A stretch of DNA of 64,000 nucleotides from Rhyzopertha dominica (taxonomy: Eukaryota > Arthropoda > Insecta > Coleoptera > Bostrichidae): positions 14,384,001 through 14,448,000 of the forward strand of contig QCXZ01000064.1 of assembly GCA_025024175.1 (NCBI GenBank), given 5' to 3'. The first letter of the stretch is position 1. Every line of letters starts with the position of its first letter. Made by a program: the position numbers and the translations under genes. Below the pieces are notes generated by a model. That model ran no database searches. It was not told where the DNA came from and saw only the letters and a list, made by a program, of their open reading frames with translations. This document shows positions 62,348-64,000 of this stretch, piece by piece.

Positions 62348-64000
62348 GTTAAAGGTGAAGTTTTTTTTGTAGAGACCAATATCGGACCTGTAAATGCAGG
62401 CAGTTGACCACAACCTACTTTAATTAGGCAGTATATGACGTACATTATGCCGAAACAGGATACTGTCCAGAAATGGTGGACATATAACCTCAATGATTAA
62501 GTTGCTTCAGAAAAAAGGTATAGTCTTAAAAAATATCTTCTCACCTTGTAGGTTTGATCCTGGATTGCGCCAAAAAGATCACCACGTCACCTTAATAGGA
62601 ACCCAATTTTTTATAGTATATTCTTGTAGCTTATATGAAGAGCTTTCCAGGACACTATGGAAAGTTATATTTTTCTTCAAAATTGCCTTGAACCTTTAAA
62701 GTTATGATGCCACCGCCATAAGCATTGCAAATGTACTACATTGAGGTTACTCGGTTTGACTTACTTAAGGAAAAAAAAGTACCGACTAACTCTCTTATTA
62801 TTTAGTTTTACATATTCTGGCTTATTTTGAAATGGTATTTTGTTTATGCGAGATGTAAATCTGCCGGGGAACCTTTACTTTACACTTTGGGTGTAAAATT
62901 AGACAATTTTCCAGTGCTTCGAAAAACTATTGAGATAAGCTACAAGAGCTTGTTATAAGAATAGGGGTACTATTTGATAAAATCAAGTGACCTTGACCTG
63001 ACCTTTTGGCGCAACCCAAGGTCAAAAGATGCAAAAATATAATTTTTTACACGCTATTACCTTTGTTTAAAACACTTTTAGTTTAAAATGCGGAGTTTCA
63101 AATATATTCGAGGTTTTACAAGCTTATATTAGAAATTCATTCCAGCTCTTTTTATACTTTTGTATTGTTTTTTAACTTATTTTCGCATAAATTTTATATA
63201 TGTTGCAATCAGTTTTTCAATAACAGTTGAATACATGCGTTTCGTTTCTCTTGAAATTTCCTGTATTTTGGCCATAATAAATACTAACAAACTAAGCAGC
63301 ACGTAAAGTCGACTTAAAGTTTACCGTTGATTCCTAAATGTAATGTAATGTTATGCTCTTTGTCAATGTTAAAATTAATGTACCTACATATTTATAAATA
63401 ACTGTTTTTGTAGCACACAAGAGACGATTCTATAGACTTATAAAATGTGAGGAGACATGTGCCGTATCCTTATTAGTGTGCTGCGTTCAATTTAGTTTGA
63501 CAAAGCCGCTACCTTATGCAGCTAGTGCACGTTATATTAGTATTAGAAACTCTATAACAGAATCAATTACTATCTGACCCTCTGTCCCTTACTCAGCGCA
63601 TATTACTAAAGCGGATGAAGTTACATTTACTTTATATGTAAGTAAATGCGGCGAAGTGAAAAAAAATTTTCTGCGGGAATACAGTTTTTTTGTTACACGT
63701 TAACTACGTGTACTGTTTCTTCAGCCTATTACAGAATCGCAAAAGTATAATCAAAATACGTTCAGAGTTAATTTCATTTAAAATTGAAGTTCCTAAACCC
63801 GAACAATCGCGATGTTACATCAGTAGCAGAAACTTGGGAGAACACTAAACCAGATGAGATTTACTAAATGTACCAGAAGTCCCCCTTAGGCGTCATATTC
63901 GGGAGAAATGACAAATTTGATTAAACTTAAACCATACAAATTAGCAATACTCCATAGACGTTGTCGTATCTGTCTTTTGCGGCTACAATTAATAAAACTA
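62348..64000. other. No recognisable gene
   Basis: AT-rich. A phrase with TGACCT half-sites at 62985-63035 (TGACCTTGACCTGACCTTTT, then AAGGTCA) is reminiscent of a decayed repeat; nothing coding is evident. Confidence 0.45.

Noticed and set aside
1..64000. CRISPR arrays, bacterial operons, tRNA or rRNA genes
   Set aside because: No regularly spaced short repeats, no operon-like gene runs and no cloverleaf or rRNA signature were seen on either strand.

Overview
The window reads as AT-rich (roughly two thirds A+T by eye), repeat-saturated animal nuclear DNA. It is most likely from an insect, judged from the mix of decayed transposons: several mariner/Tc1-type transposases, Ty3/gypsy, BEL/Pao, a jockey-like LINE, a Penelope-like element, hAT and MULE derivatives. 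I found no intact host gene, no tRNA or rRNA and no bacterial-type operon. Almost every open reading frame is short and is either chance or the edge of a transposon relic. Scattered N bases suggest a consensus assembly.

Layout. 1-13 kb: a foldback repeat at the very start, a mariner-like transposase relic near 5 kb, one small MITE near 6.8 kb, then unannotatable sequence with a few GC-richer islands. 13.5-15.7 kb: a hAT-type MITE with CGAATA-rich arms and 8-bp target duplications, a TTTAAAAC-rich patch, and the second copy of the 6.8-kb MITE. 21.5-25.5 kb: a cluster of relics comprising a degenerate hammerhead-like motif, the C-terminal part of a Penelope-like element, a mariner-like transposase split by about 1.1 kb, and a Ty3/gypsy integrase. 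29.7-34.1 kb: a BEL/Pao C-terminal fragment, half of a foldback repeat and a jockey-like reverse transcriptase. 34.7-42.9 kb: an inverted repeat, a mariner N-terminus, a complete foldback arm followed directly by a 330-bp tandem repeat, a head-to-head compound repeat and a second degenerate hammerhead-like motif. 45 kb: another mariner-like transposase. 48.2-53.4 kb: a nested set of transposons. 54.7-56.8 kb: a MITE and a long-TIR element. 58.7-62.3 kb: a mariner fragment, a TIR element carrying pieces of two convergent genes, and a hAT-type MITE.

Most notable: the tandem repeat at 38.82-39.65 kb carries, in each complete unit, a fully formed type I hammerhead self-cleaving ribozyme. Its predicted cleavage sites lie exactly 330 nt apart. 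This is the architecture of animal retrozymes and of Penelope-associated hammerhead repeats, and a Penelope-like relic lies in the same window. Second in interest is a 1149-bp element (59,689-60,837) with long inverted termini and AATT target duplications. It holds a plus-strand fragment resembling the start of an insect SWIM/YqaJ-type protein and a minus-strand fragment resembling a THAP-type zinc finger, converging on each other. Third is a traceable insertion order at 48-53 kb, where one TIR element has landed inside the terminal repeat of its own relative.
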